Position numbers and translations under genes: made by a program. 64,000 bases of DNA from Bowdeniella nasicola (GTDB taxonomy: Bacteria > Actinomycetota > Actinomycetes > Actinomycetales > Actinomycetaceae): NCBI GenBank assembly GCA_030537895.1, contig JAUNVA010000001.1, positions 186,001-250,000 on the forward strand, written 5' to 3'. The notes below the pieces were generated by a model that saw only the letters and a list, made by a program, of their open reading frames with translations, had not been told where the DNA came from and searched no databases. Every line of letters begins with the position of its first letter. The stretch's first letter is position 1. Of the stretch, positions 9,352 through 19,063 are shown piece by piece.

Positions 9352-10038
9352 ATGAGTGAGCCGATCGATTCGACCGAGCCGGGCTCGACCGAGCCGGCGC
9401 CGCGCGAGTCCGGGACCGAGCGCAGCGCCGATGTCCAGGAGGCGGACGACCCCTTGCGTGATGGCCTACGCCAGGCCGAGGAGGCTCTGCGCACTCGCCT
9501 CGACGAGGATCCGAACGACCAGCAGGCGTTCGCCACCTTGGCTCGCCTCGTCTCGGTCGGGGCACACTACGAAGAACTCCCCGATCCGCTGACCGCAGAG
9601 GAATTGCCGGCGGACCAGCGGGAACGGATCAACACGGCCGTGTGGGCACTCGCTGATGAATACGTCGGAAACTCCCGCGCATGGTATCCGCTCGTTCAGC
9701 TCGCGCGCCTGTCCGTCAACGAAGACCGGGAGGCCGCGCTGCGGCGCCTGAAGACGGCGTGCGAGCGCGAAGACAGCGGGGTAGCCCTTTTCGAATCCCT
9801 CCAGATGCTGCGGCGCGCCAACCTCCCAGGCGAGGCCATGCAACTCGGAGTTGGCTGCTGGGCTCCCGCTTCTCACATTCCGGACGCGGGGCGACAGCTC
9901 GTCCGGGCTGCGTGTGAGGCGGGCCGACCGGCTGAGGCTCAAAGTCTCCTCGATTCGCTCATCGAAAACGCCCCAGAAGGTGAAGATTTCACCGACCTCA
10001 AGGTAGCGATCCAAGACGCCTACGCCGCCCGCGGATAG
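9352..10038 (+). CDS. TPR-like conserved actinobacterial protein
   Basis: A 228-residue acidic soluble protein. The ATG at 9352 has an excellent GGGAGG ribosome-binding site 6 bp upstream. After a low-complexity acidic N-terminus (residues 1-35), the rest is alpha-helical with alternating Ala/Leu patterns that fit two or three degenerate tetratricopeptide-like repeats (for example DPNDQQAFATLARLV). It is divergent from fasR, and a promoter region of about 115 bp is shared. Function is unknown. Protein-protein interaction is a guess from the fold. Confidence 0.72.
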   Translation: MSEPIDSTEPGSTEPAPRESGTERSADVQEADDPLRDGLRQAEEALRTRLDEDPNDQQAFATLARLVSVGAHYEELPDPLTAEELPADQRERINTAVWALADEYVGNSRAWYPLVQLARLSVNEDREAALRRLKTACEREDSGVALFESLQMLRRANLPGEAMQLGVGCWAPASHIPDAGRQLVRAACEAGRPAEAQSLLDSLIENAPEGEDFTDLKVAIQDAYAARG

Positions 10039-10114
10039 CAACCGCACGAACCGCGGAGCCGAGCATCACCAATGTTCGTCCCACGGCGTTGACTCCAGTG
10101 GAGGGGCTCCCCGA

Positions 10115-10141
10115 AACGTGATGAGCTAGAAGCGTCACGTT
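10115..10141. promoter_or_regulatory. Inverted repeat upstream of sdhC
   Basis: The arms AACGTGA (10115-10121) and TCACGTT (10135-10141) flank a 13-bp spacer, ending 12-21 bp before the possible sdhC starts. A regulator site or a leader hairpin could both explain it. The spacing is too wide for a CRP/GlxR box (TGTGA-N6-TCACA). Confidence 0.35.
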
Positions 10142-10152
10142 CGTCGAGGGGG

Positions 10153-10953
10153 ATGATCCGGATGGTGCCGACGCATACCAATGCGGCGTTGCGCGAAGAT
10201 GCGGTGCGCCAGCTCCCGCGAGCGAGCACCCTTCCCGGGGTGGACCCCGAGGGTTTGCCGCGCGGTCGCATCCGCGCGAGACGTCATCGTGTCCGTCCTG
10301 CGACGTGGATGCTGACGACGTGTGCCGCGATTAGCGGTCTCCTCCTCGCAGCCTTTGTCCTCGTCCATATGGTCGGCAACCTCAAGGTGTATCAGGGGCC
10401 CGAGGCGTTTAATGCCTACGCGCAGTGGTTGCGTGTCGCGGGTGCTCCGCTCCTGCCGGGCGGGGCGCTGCTGTGGGGTTTTCGTCTCACCCTTTTGCTC
10501 ACCGGCCTGGTGCACATCTGGTCAACCCTGGTCCTACGTCTGCGTGCTGCTCGCGCCCGAGGCTCACATCGTGCTCGACAACGGGTGGCCCTCGGGCGCT
10601 GGATGCTCCCGAGCGGCATGGTGCTCTTGATCTTTGTGATCCTGCACATCCTCGACCTGACCACGGGCACTGTGAATCCCGACTTCACACCGGCAAATGC
10701 AGGGACCTCTTTCGCCTATCAGAATCTCCTCGCGTCTTTTTCCATGCCGCTGTTCGCCACGGTCTACATCCTTGCAATGGTGGCCCTAGGAGTGCACCTC
10801 ACGCATGGTCTGGGGGCTGCTGCGACCAGCCTAGGGGTGCGTGGCACACGCACTCGCGCGATCTGGATGCAGGCCTCGCGCCTGCTCGGCGTGGGGATCG
10901 CGCTCGTGAACATTTCGATTCCCCTGGCGGTGCAGTGGGGGCTGATCGTATGA
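10153..10953 (+). CDS. sdhC: Succinate dehydrogenase/fumarate reductase cytochrome b558 subunit
   Basis: A protein of about 266 residues, the membrane anchor and haem-binding subunit of complex II. An N-terminal cytoplasmic stretch of about 50 residues precedes five hydrophobic helices, the layout of the single-anchor b558 family rather than the two small SdhC/SdhD subunits. Candidate haem-ligand His residues are in FVLVHMVGNLKVYQG, GLVHIWSTL, ILHILDL and HLTHGLG. The start may instead be ATG 10162 (MVPTHTN). The stop overlaps the sdhA ATG by 4 bp. Confidence 0.88.
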   Translation: MIRMVPTHTNAALREDAVRQLPRASTLPGVDPEGLPRGRIRARRHRVRPATWMLTTCAAISGLLLAAFVLVHMVGNLKVYQGPEAFNAYAQWLRVAGAPLLPGGALLWGFRLTLLLTGLVHIWSTLVLRLRAARARGSHRARQRVALGRWMLPSGMVLLIFVILHILDLTTGTVNPDFTPANAGTSFAYQNLLASFSMPLFATVYILAMVALGVHLTHGLGAAATSLGVRGTRTRAIWMQASRLLGVGIALVNISIPLAVQWGLIV

Positions 10954-12926
10954 ACGTCCCGTTTACTCAACCGCCGAGCCGCGTGGAGGGCGTCGCACTC
11001 GGCTCTCTGCTCGATTCGCGTGAGCCAGGTGGTGATCCGGCCACTGCCTGGAGGCGCGCACGCGACTCCTACCGGCTCCTCTCCCCAGCGAACCGCGCCC
11101 GCTTCCGGGTAATCGTTGTCGGCACGGGACTCGCGGGTGCTGGCGCCGCCTCCGCTCTCGCGGACCTCGGATACCGGGTGAGCGCCGTGACCGTGCACGA
11201 TGCTCCGCGGCGCGCTCATTCCGTGGCCGCACAGGGCGGGATCAATGCGGCGCGCGCCCGCACCGTCGACAATGACTCACTCGTTCGGTTCGTGACGGAC
11301 ACCGTGAAGGGCGGTGACTACCGTGCCCGCGAGAGTGAGGCCTTTAGGCTCGGCGAGGAATCGGTGCGCGTCATTGACCATATGAACGCTCTCGGCGCCC
11401 CCTTCGCCCGCGAATACGGCGGATCACTGACCACCCGCTCGTTCGGGGGAGTGCAGGTCTCACGCACCTACTACACACGCGGGCAAACGGGTCAGCAGCT
11501 GCAGATCGCGGCCTCTGCCGCACTCTCCCGCCACGTCGCGAGCGGCGCGATAGACCTGTACGTCCGACACGAAATGGTGGATCTCATCGTCGTCGACGGG
11601 CGGGCCCGGGGAATCGTCGTGCGCAACCTCCTCACCGGTGCCCTCACGCCCCTGCTTGGCGACGCCGTCGTCCTCGCGACCGGCGGATACGGAAGCATCT
11701 ATTACCACTCGACTCTCGCCAAGAACTCGAACGCCTCGGCGGCGTGGCGGGCGCACCGGCGTGGCGCAGCGATGGCGATGCCCTCGCTGGTCCAGTTTCA
11801 CCCGACCGCGCTGCCGATCTCGCATCGCTGGCAGTCCAAGACAATCCTCATGAGCGAGTCTCTTCGTAACGACGGCCGCATCTGGGTGCCGGAACGAGCC
11901 GAAGATGACCGCGATCCGCGGGATATCCCCGATGATGAGCGCGACTACTACCTGGAGCGGCGCTATCCCGCGTTCGGTAACCTCACCCCGCGCGACGTCG
12001 CCTCCCGGGCCGCCCGAGAGAGGATCGATGCGGGGTATGGCGTGGGCCCCCTACGCAATTCCGTGTATTTGGATTTCCGGGATGCGATCGACCGTGAGGG
12101 CGTCGAGACGATCGCCCGACGGTATTCAAACCTGTTCCACATGTATCGGGACGCAACTGGCGAGGACCCCTACGAGGTACCCATGCGGATCGCGCCGGGC
12201 GCCCACTTCACCATGGGAGGTCTGTGGACCGACTACCAGCTCATGACCACCGTCGACGGTCTCTTCGCTGCCGGGGAATGTGCCTCCGGCTATCATGGCG
12301 CGAATCGGCTCGGTGCGAACTCGCTCTTGTCGGCCTGCGTGGACGGCTGGTTCACGATCCCGCTCACGGTCCCGAATTACCTTGCCGAGCATCTGGGGTC
12401 GGATCCGCTCGAGGCGGATCATCCCGCCGTGCAGGCGACCATGGCGGAGGCCTATGAGCGGTTTGATCGCCTTGTCACGATCGATGGGGACCGTCCGCCG
12501 CGCGACTTTCACCGCGCGCTCGGCGAGATCCTCTACCGTGGCTGCGGCGTAACTCGTTCAGCGCGGGGCCTGCGCGCTGCGATCGAAGAGATCCGCGCCC
12601 TGCGCACCACTTTCACATGCGATCTGCGCATCGCGGGACCGCTCAATCGGGTCAACCAGGAGCTTGAGTATGCGGGCCGGGTTGAGGACTTCTTGGAGCT
12701 TGCTGAGCTCATGTGTGTGGATGCGCTCGACCGAGAGGAATCCTGCGGCGCTCACTTCCGTCTCGAACACCAGACATTGGGCGGCGAAGCCCAACGTGAC
12801 GACGACGCCTGGGGTTTCGTCTCCGCGTGGACTACCGAGGACTGGGCACACACGCCGTCGTTTGTGCGCCACGCCGAACCGCTGACCTTTAAGACGATCG
12901 AGATGAAGGTGCGCGATTACCGATGA
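10950..12926 (+). CDS. sdhA: Succinate dehydrogenase/fumarate reductase flavoprotein subunit
   Basis: A 658-residue FAD-binding catalytic subunit that interconverts succinate and fumarate. The ATG at 10950 overlaps the sdhC stop. The open frame continues far upstream, but that is a shadow of sdhC. The dinucleotide-binding motif VVGTGLAGAGAA lies near residue 55, the covalent-flavin segment RAHSVAAQGGINAA near 90, and the substrate-site HPTALP near 285. AGECASGYHGANRLGANSLL closes the FAD domain. Followed by sdhB with a 4-bp overlap. Confidence 0.95.
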   Translation: MNVPFTQPPSRVEGVALGSLLDSREPGGDPATAWRRARDSYRLLSPANRARFRVIVVGTGLAGAGAASALADLGYRVSAVTVHDAPRRAHSVAAQGGINAARARTVDNDSLVRFVTDTVKGGDYRARESEAFRLGEESVRVIDHMNALGAPFAREYGGSLTTRSFGGVQVSRTYYTRGQTGQQLQIAASAALSRHVASGAIDLYVRHEMVDLIVVDGRARGIVVRNLLTGALTPLLGDAVVLATGGYGSIYYHSTLAKNSNASAAWRAHRRGAAMAMPSLVQFHPTALPISHRWQSKTILMSESLRNDGRIWVPERAEDDRDPRDIPDDERDYYLERRYPAFGNLTPRDVASRAARERIDAGYGVGPLRNSVYLDFRDAIDREGVETIARRYSNLFHMYRDATGEDPYEVPMRIAPGAHFTMGGLWTDYQLMTTVDGLFAAGECASGYHGANRLGANSLLSACVDGWFTIPLTVPNYLAEHLGSDPLEADHPAVQATMAEAYERFDRLVTIDGDRPPRDFHRALGEILYRGCGVTRSARGLRAAIEEIRALRTTFTCDLRIAGPLNRVNQELEYAGRVEDFLELAELMCVDALDREESCGAHFRLEHQTLGGEAQRDDDAWGFVSAWTTEDWAHTPSFVRHAEPLTFKTIEMKVRDYR

Positions 12927-13672
12927 ACCTCACCGTGCGCGTGTGGCGTCAGGACTCGCCCGCGGATCCGGGACACTTCGAGACCTTCGATGTCACGGAC
13001 CTCGAACCGTCCTCCTCGCTGCTCGAACTCCTGGATCGACTGAACGATGACATCATCCGCGATGGGGGAGAGCCCATCGTGTTCGAATCGGATTGTCGAG
13101 AAGGTATCTGCGGGGCCTGCGGCTTCCTGGTGAACGGTCGGCCGCACGGACCGACACCGCAGACGCCCGCCTGCCACCAGCGCCTCACCTCATTTCGCGA
13201 CGGCGAGACAATCACACTGGAGCCGCTGCGCTCGGGAGCCTACCCCGTGATTCGTGACCTCATGGTCGAACGCGGGGTGCTCACCGATGTGCTGGGCGCC
13301 GGGGGGAGCCCCGATATCGCCGCGGGAACCGCCGCGGATGCGGATGCGGAACGTGTGGGGGCAGCGTGTGCCGAGCAGGCGCTCGACTTTGCCGCCTGCA
13401 TTGGATGCGGCGCCTGCGTGGCGGCCTGTCCGAACGGTGCGGCGGCCCTCTATGTGGGGGCCAAACTCGCCCACCTCGCCCTGCTGCCTGCCGTGGCCTT
13501 CGAACGCGGCCTGCGCGCTGAGGCGATGGTTGCCGAGATGGAAGCGCACTTCGGGGGGTGTTCATTGCACGGCGACTGCCTGGCGGTCTGTCCCGCGGCA
13601 ATTCCCGCCGATGCGCTGGCCTATGTGGCGCACGAGAGGATTCGTCGCGGCATCACACGATCCGATCAGTGA
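12923..13672 (+). CDS. sdhB: Succinate dehydrogenase/fumarate reductase iron-sulfur subunit
   Basis: A 249-residue electron-transfer subunit between the flavin and the quinone site. It has a [2Fe-2S] ferredoxin motif CREGICGACGF near residue 55, then CIGCGACVAACP near 155 and CSLHGDCLAVCP near 215 for the 4Fe and 3Fe clusters. The gene order C-A-B and b558 anchor match enzymes that can work in either direction. Aspartase, which produces fumarate, follows 119 bp downstream. Confidence 0.95.
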   Translation: MNLTVRVWRQDSPADPGHFETFDVTDLEPSSSLLELLDRLNDDIIRDGGEPIVFESDCREGICGACGFLVNGRPHGPTPQTPACHQRLTSFRDGETITLEPLRSGAYPVIRDLMVERGVLTDVLGAGGSPDIAAGTAADADAERVGAACAEQALDFAACIGCGACVAACPNGAAALYVGAKLAHLALLPAVAFERGLRAEAMVAEMEAHFGGCSLHGDCLAVCPAAIPADALAYVAHERIRRGITRSDQ

Positions 13673-13791
13673 ACGATTCGGCCGGAACCATTGCGCGAGA
13701 GTAATGTCACGCACAACCACACCGACTGAACCGGTAAAGCTTACAGCATTATCCACCGGCCCACCGGGCCCCGACGAGAGAGAAGCTACCC

Positions 13792-15237
13792 GTGGACGGA
13801 CGCATCGAAGAAGACCTCCTGGGTGCGCGTGAAGTCCCCGCGGACGTGTACTGGGGAATCCACACGCTGCGCGCGATTGAAAACTTTCCAATCTCCGGGC
13901 GCACCGTGTCCGATATCCCCGAATTCGTGCGGGCCATGGTGCAGGTCAAGAAAGCTTCCGCGCTCGCAAACGAGGAGCTGCGGGTACTGCCGCACGATAT
14001 CGCCCAGGCGATTGTGGCGGGCTGCGATGAGGTTCTCGTCCAGGGGCGCTGCCTTGACCAGTTTCCCATCGACCTGTTCCAGGGCGGGGCCGGGACTTCT
14101 CTGAACATGAATACGAACGAAGTGGTCGCAAACCTCGCGCTTGAGACTCTCGGCTACGAGCGCGGTCGCTACGACCTCATCCACCCGAACGATCACGTGA
14201 ACAAGTCACAGTCCACGAACGATGCCTACCCCACGGGGCTGCGTCTAGCGGTCCACGATCGTATCGGGCAGCTCGTCTCCCGCGTCGCGGCTCTCTCTGA
14301 AGCGTTCGCAGCCAAATCGGAAGAGTTTCGCGGCATCTTGAAAATGGGGCGCACCCAGCTGCAGGACGCGGTCCCCATGACGCTCGGCCAGGAGTTTCAC
14401 GGATTTGCCTCCACCATTCGTGAGGAGTGTGTGATCCTTGAGCGAGCCTCGGCCCACCTCCTGCTGGTAAACCTCGGTGCCACGGCTATTGGCACCGGCC
14501 TGAATACGCCGGATGGTTACGCCGAGGTTGCCGCCCGCAAACTCGCCGAGGTGACGGGGCTGGATATCTCGTCTTCACCCGATCTCGTCGAGGCGACAAG
14601 CGACAACGGGGACTACGTGCTCGTACACGCCGCGGTGAAGCGGCTCGCGAACAAACTCTCCAAGCTGTGCAACGATCTGCGCCTGCTCTCCTCAGGGCCC
14701 CGCGCCGGGCTGAACGAGATCAACCTTCCTCAGATGCAGGCGGGATCCTCCATCATGCCCGCCAAGGTGAATCCGGTCATACCCGAGGTGGTCAATCAGG
14801 TGTGTTTCAAAGTCATGGGCAACGACCAGACGGTCGCGATGGCTGCGGAGGCGGGTCAGCTGCAACTGAACGTCATGGAACCGGCTCTTGCCGAGGCCAT
14901 GTTCGAATCGATCCATCTGCTCATTACGGCATGTGAGACACTGCGCACCCGGTGCGTGGAGGGCATCACGGCGAATGAGGAGATTTGTCGGGACTACGTG
15001 CTTGGCTCGATCGGAATCGTCACCTACCTGAATGAAGTCATTGGGCACCGTAACGGGGACCGCGTCGGTCAGGAGTGCGAGCGAACCGGGAAGGCGGTCA
15101 GGGAGGTCGTGATCGACATGGGTCTGCTAAGCGCCGAGGACGTGGATCGCTATCTCACGATCGATGCCTTCGTTAGCCCGTACTACGCGGGACGCATCTA
15201 TCGCGACGATGAGCGGGGACTGCCCGAGCGTGCATAA
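13792..15237 (+). CDS. aspA: Aspartate ammonia-lyase
   Basis: A 481-residue enzyme that deaminates L-aspartate to fumarate and ammonia. The start is GTG 13792 ([16 protein letters not shown]), with a GAGAGAGAAG purine run upstream. The superfamily signature reads [15 protein letters not shown] near residue 320, followed by [13 protein letters not shown], which is typical of aspartase rather than fumarase. The Thr/Ser-rich [11 protein letters not shown] and NDAYPTG motifs are present. Its location behind sdhCAB suggests fumarate supply for fumarate respiration. Confidence 0.92.
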   Translation: MDGRIEEDLLGAREVPADVYWGIHTLRAIENFPISGRTVSDIPEFVRAMVQVKKASALANEELRVLPHDIAQAIVAGCDEVLVQGRCLDQFPIDLFQGGAGTSLNMNTNEVVANLALETLGYERGRYDLIHPNDHVNKSQSTNDAYPTGLRLAVHDRIGQLVSRVAALSEAFAAKSEEFRGILKMGRTQLQDAVPMTLGQEFHGFASTIREECVILERASAHLLLVNLGATAIGTGLNTPDGYAEVAARKLAEVTGLDISSSPDLVEATSDNGDYVLVHAAVKRLANKLSKLCNDLRLLSSGPRAGLNEINLPQMQAGSSIMPAKVNPVIPEVVNQVCFKVMGNDQTVAMAAEAGQLQLNVMEPALAEAMFESIHLLITACETLRTRCVEGITANEEICRDYVLGSIGIVTYLNEVIGHRNGDRVGQECERTGKAVREVVIDMGLLSAEDVDRYLTIDAFVSPYYAGRIYRDDERGLPERA

Positions 15238-15239
15238 TG

Positions 15240-15270
15240 AGCGGGCCCGACCCGAAGGGCCGGGCCCGCT
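15240..15270. terminator. Bidirectional hairpin between aspA and aceE
   Basis: AGCGGGCCCG and CGGGCCCGCT arms with a short internal imperfect stem form a strong GC hairpin, 2 bp after the aspA stop and 13 bp before the convergent aceE stop. Confidence 0.8.
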
Positions 15271-15283
15271 AGCCTGCTCGGCG

Positions 15284-18022
15284 CTAGGCGTCGCCGCCCA
15301 CATTGCCGGATTCCCCGGCGTTCACATTGAACAGATCGTACTTCTCGATTGCCTGACGGGCCTCGTCAGTGCGGCCGAGTGCATGCAACGCGCGGACCAC
15401 CATCGAGTGTGCGTCGATGAAGAAGTGGCGACGGGCCGCTGCGCGCGTGTCCGAGAAGCCGAATCCGTCGGCCCCCAGCACGTGGTAGTCGCCTGGCACC
15501 CAGGTGCGAATCTGGTCCGGCAGCGCGTGGTCGTAATCCGACGTCGCGATGAACGGCCCCTCGCAACCCTTGAGCTTCGCCGCCAGATAGGGCGTGTGCG
15601 CTTCCTCTTCGGGGTGCAGGAAGTTGTGCTGGTCGGCAGCCAGACCGTCGCGGCGCAGCTCCACCCAGCTCGTGACGGACCAGACGGCGGCGTCTACGCC
15701 CCACTCCTCGGCGAGGATTTCCTTGGCGTGTAGTGCCCACGGCACCCCGACGCCAGAGGCCATGAGCTGGACCTTCTGCCCCTCGCCGGAATGGTCAGCC
15801 ACGCGGTGGATACCCTTGATGATCCCCTCAACATCGACGTCCTCCGGCTCGGCCGGCTGGACCATCGGTTCGTTGTAGACCGTCAGGTAGTACATGACGT
15901 TCGGGTCGCGCGGGTCGTCCTCGCCGTACATGCGCGCAAGGCCGTCCTTGACAATGTGACGGATCTCGTAGGCGTAAGCCGGGTCGTAGACGATCATCGA
16001 CTCGTTCGTGGCCGCGAGCAGTGGGGAGTGGCCATCCATGTGCTGGGTTCCCTCGCCCGCGAGCGTCGTCTTGCCGGCTGTGGCACCGATGATGAAGCCT
16101 CGCGCCAGCTGGTCACCGGATGCCCAGAACTGGTCGCCGGTGCGCTGGAAACCGAACATCGAGTAGAAGATGTACACCGGGATCATCGGCTCGCCCTGCG
16201 TCGCGTACGACGTGCCAACCACCTGGAAGGCTGCCGCCGAACCGGCCTCGGTGATGCCCATGTGCAGGATCTGACCCTGCTCAGACTCCTTGTAGGAGAG
16301 CATCAGATCGTGGTCGACCGCGGTGTAGTTCTGGCCGTGGGTGTTGAAGATCTTCGCCGTCGGGAAAATTGCGTCGAGGCCGAAGGTGCGGGCCTCATCG
16401 GGGATGATAGGCACGATCCGACGCCCGATCTCCCGGTCCTTCATGAGCTCCTTCAAGAGGCGTACGAAGGCCATTGTGGTCGCCACCTCTTGGTTGCCGG
16501 AGCCCTTGGCGAGCACCTGGTAGGGCTTATCACCCGGCAACGTGAGGCTGGTGCGTTTCGGCGCGAGCCGCTCAGGCAAGAAGCCACCGAGGGCCTTGCG
16601 TCGTTCGAGCATGTACTCGAGTGCCGGGTCATCCTGTGGAGGCTTGAAATAGGGCGGAACGAGCGGATCCTCTTCGAGCTGTTCATCCGTGATGGGGATA
16701 TTCAGCTGGTCGCGAAGGGTCTTGAGGTCCTTCAGCTTCATCTTCTTCATCTGGTGCGTCGCGTTGCGCCCAGCGAAGGAGGGGCCCAGGCCGTAGCCCT
16801 TAATCGTGTGGGCGAGGACCACGGTTGGCTGGCCAGTGTGCTCCACGGCAGCCTTGTAGGCGGCATACACCTTGCGGTAGTCGTGTCCTCCGCGTTTCAG
16901 AGCCCAGATCTGTTCATCCGTCCAGTTGGCGACAAGAGCCTTCGTACGGGGGTCACGCCCGAAGAAGTGCTCGCGGACGTAGGCGCCGTCGTTGGCCTTG
17001 AACGTCTGGTAGTCACCATCCAGGGTGTTATTCATGAGGTGAACCAGCGCACGGTCCTTGTCGGCGTTCAGCAAGGTGTCCCACTCGCGGCCCCAAATCA
17101 CCTTGATGACGTTCCAGCCCGCGCCGCGGAAGAATGCCTCGAGTTCCTGAATGATCTTCCCGTTGCCACGCACCGGCCCATCGAGGCGCTGCAGGTTGCA
17201 GTTGATGACGAACGTGAGGTTGTCGAGCTGCTGTTGGCCCGCCAGTTGGAGCATGCCGCGCGATTCGGGCTCATCCATTTCACCGTCACCAAGGAAGGCC
17301 CAGACATGCTGTTGGGAGGTGTCCTTAATTCCGCGCTCATGCAGGTAGCGGTTGACCCACGCCTGATGGATCGCCTGCGCGGGCCCGAGTCCCATCGAGA
17401 CTGTCGGGAACTCCCAAAAGTCCTCCATCCGGCGCGGGTGTGGGTAGGAAGGTAGGCCGCGGCCGCCGGCCGGGCGAGAGTACTCCTGGCGGAACCCGTC
17501 CAGGTCTGCCTCGCTGAGGCGTCCTTCGATGAACGCGCGGGCGTAGTTGCCGGGGGCTGCGTGCCCCTGGAAGTAGACCTGGTCGCCGCCCCCGGGGTGG
17601 TGCTTGCCTCGGAAGAAGTGGTTGAAGCCGACCTCGTAGAGGGTGGCGATGGAGGCGTAGGTGGAGATGTGTCCGCCCACCCCGATCCCTGGGCGCTGCG
17701 CGCGCGTCACCATAACCGCGGCGTTCCACCGCAGCCACCGGCGATAGGTTCGCTCGACCTGCTCGTCACCCGGGAAGTAGGGCTCGTCGTGCACGCCGAT
17801 CGTGTTCACGTACGGCGTCGTGAGCGAGGAAGGGATGGTGACGTTCTTTTCTCTGGCGCGCTTGAGCAGCGACAGGAGGACGTATCGGGCACGCGGTCCG
17901 CCCCTGCCTTCGATAAGTGCGTCGAGGGATTCAAGCCACTCGGCGGTTTCTTCTTCGTCAATATCTCCGATCTGACTTAAAAGACCATTGATCAGGGGCT
18001 GGGACTGATCGCGTGAGGGCAC
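15284..18022 (-). CDS. aceE: Pyruvate dehydrogenase E1 component, homodimeric
   Basis: A 912-residue thiamine-diphosphate enzyme that decarboxylates pyruvate and transfers acetyl to lipoyl-E2. The length matches the actinobacterial/proteobacterial homodimeric E1. The ThDP/Mg site is visible as [12 protein letters not shown] near residue 247, continuing to [14 protein letters not shown]. The start is GTG 18022, with GAGGA 5 bp upstream. The gene stands alone here. E2 and E3 genes lie 30 kb away at 46.3-49.4 kb, the usual dispersed actinobacterial layout. Confidence 0.95.
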   Translation of the reverse strand: MPSRDQSQPLINGLLSQIGDIDEEETAEWLESLDALIEGRGGPRARYVLLSLLKRAREKNVTIPSSLTTPYVNTIGVHDEPYFPGDEQVERTYRRWLRWNAAVMVTRAQRPGIGVGGHISTYASIATLYEVGFNHFFRGKHHPGGGDQVYFQGHAAPGNYARAFIEGRLSEADLDGFRQEYSRPAGGRGLPSYPHPRRMEDFWEFPTVSMGLGPAQAIHQAWVNRYLHERGIKDTSQQHVWAFLGDGEMDEPESRGMLQLAGQQQLDNLTFVINCNLQRLDGPVRGNGKIIQELEAFFRGAGWNVIKVIWGREWDTLLNADKDRALVHLMNNTLDGDYQTFKANDGAYVREHFFGRDPRTKALVANWTDEQIWALKRGGHDYRKVYAAYKAAVEHTGQPTVVLAHTIKGYGLGPSFAGRNATHQMKKMKLKDLKTLRDQLNIPITDEQLEEDPLVPPYFKPPQDDPALEYMLERRKALGGFLPERLAPKRTSLTLPGDKPYQVLAKGSGNQEVATTMAFVRLLKELMKDREIGRRIVPIIPDEARTFGLDAIFPTAKIFNTHGQNYTAVDHDLMLSYKESEQGQILHMGITEAGSAAAFQVVGTSYATQGEPMIPVYIFYSMFGFQRTGDQFWASGDQLARGFIIGATAGKTTLAGEGTQHMDGHSPLLAATNESMIVYDPAYAYEIRHIVKDGLARMYGEDDPRDPNVMYYLTVYNEPMVQPAEPEDVDVEGIIKGIHRVADHSGEGQKVQLMASGVGVPWALHAKEILAEEWGVDAAVWSVTSWVELRRDGLAADQHNFLHPEEEAHTPYLAAKLKGCEGPFIATSDYDHALPDQIRTWVPGDYHVLGADGFGFSDTRAAARRHFFIDAHSMVVRALHALGRTDEARQAIEKYDLFNVNAGESGNVGGDA

Positions 18023-18162
18023 TGCTTCCTCGCTTTCCTTGCATCAATGTCGTGACGCACCAGGCGCTCCGACCGGATAGTGCCCATTGTCCTTCGAACC
18101 AGGGACTTTTGTCATGTCTTGGCCTCGTGGCACGCCTTACGAACTCTCGCTAGGGTGGGGGC

Positions 18163-18633
18163 ATGCTGACAGCACCGTCCTCTGCGGACCTTGGCCCCAA
18201 TGCAAGCGATAAGACTCGAGAGGCGGCACATCGGGCCGCCACCGAATTCGGTTTCACCTCGGGTCAGATCGTCCAAGAGTTCTATTACGACGACGACGTC
18301 GATATGACGTTGCGCACTGCCCTGGAAGAGATCACCGGCGAAGAGCTGGAAGACGAGGATTACACCAACACGACGGATGGCGCCATTGTGTGGTGGCGCG
18401 CCGAAGACGCCGAAGAAGACGACCTCGCCGACCTGCTCGTGGACGCCTCCGCCAACCTGGACGACGGCGGAGACATCTGGGTGCTCACCCCGAAGGCCGG
18501 TCGGGCGGGCCACGTGGCCGCCGCTGATGTCGAGGCCGCGGCGGGGATCGCCGGCATGCACGCCTCCGCCTCTCTCGCCGCGGGGCGGGACTGGATGGCC
18601 ATGCGCTTGGTCGTCAAGGCGCGTTCCATGTAA
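18163..18633 (+). CDS. DUF3052 family protein
   Basis: A 156-residue acidic soluble protein of a family found throughout actinobacteria, commonly next to aceE as here. It has no catalytic motif I recognise. An acidic central segment (EELEDEDY, DAEEDD) is followed by a conserved C-terminal block ending DWMAMRLVVKARSM. A TAGGGT hexamer lies 7 bp before the ATG and there is no ribosome-binding site, so the mRNA may be leaderless. It is divergent from aceE, with a 140-bp shared promoter region. Confidence 0.85.
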   Translation: MLTAPSSADLGPNASDKTREAAHRAATEFGFTSGQIVQEFYYDDDVDMTLRTALEEITGEELEDEDYTNTTDGAIVWWRAEDAEEDDLADLLVDASANLDDGGDIWVLTPKAGRAGHVAAADVEAAAGIAGMHASASLAAGRDWMAMRLVVKARSM

Positions 18634-18665
18634 GCTTTCCCATCGTTCGGCCATGCGGCCGATTC

Positions 18666-18739
18666 GGGCTCGTAGCTCAGTTGGTTAGAGTAGCTGGTTT
18701 ACACCCAGTTGGTCGGGGGTTCGAGTCCCTCCGGGCCCA
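18666..18739 (+). tRNA. tRNA-Val (TAC)
   Basis: A 74-nt cloverleaf. The acceptor GGGCTCG pairs with CGGGCCC, followed by discriminator A. The anticodon stem GCTGG/CCAGT encloses loop TTTACAC with anticodon TAC. The T arm is GGGGG-TTCGAGT-CCCTC. A strong terminator follows 19 bp later. Confidence 0.96.
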
Positions 18740-18758
18740 CACAGTGTGATGCGATAGC

Positions 18759-18788
18759 CCACTGTCCCGCCACGTGGCGGGACAGTGG
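18759..18788 (+). terminator. Perfect palindrome after tRNA-Val
   Basis: A 30-bp perfect inverted repeat, CCACTGTCCCGCCAC and its complement, forms a 15-bp stem directly downstream of the tRNA-Val gene. Confidence 0.8.
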
Positions 18789-19063
18789 AGTGTCGACAAT
18801 CACTGCGTCGAGGTGGCATCCGAGCTCCGCACGCGAAAACTGGCGACGATCCCACCTGGTCTAACCCCGCGATCGTCGCCTCGCGTGACGTTGGTGGCCT
18901 CCCACACAGCCGGCGACGGGGCCCCCGGGTTGGGAGCCAGGTCGACAGTGTGACAGGTGCCATAGGGCGCGGCACGGTTCTCGATCAGCCAGAGCACCGA
19001 GGCAAGATTAAAATCGCCTCACGGAACCGATTTAGTTCACTGCTGAGACCCCGAAAGGATACC
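18789..19063. other. Gene-free leader upstream of the lipoprotein gene
   Basis: About 275 bp without a credible reading frame. It presumably holds the promoter of the following lipoprotein. The last 60 bp are comparatively A/T-rich (AAGATTAAAATCGCC near 19003), as expected for a promoter. I see no riboswitch or clear operator. Confidence 0.4.

Noticed and set aside
10425..10949. An N-terminal extension of SdhA by 175 codons
   Set aside because: It overlaps sdhC in another frame and is Arg/Pro-rich. The ATG at 10950 overlaps the sdhC stop and gives the normal N-terminus.
15791..17455. A 554-codon open frame on the plus strand
   Set aside because: It lies wholly antisense to aceE, has Val/Arg-rich composition without any family resemblance, and is explained by high-GC third positions of the real gene.
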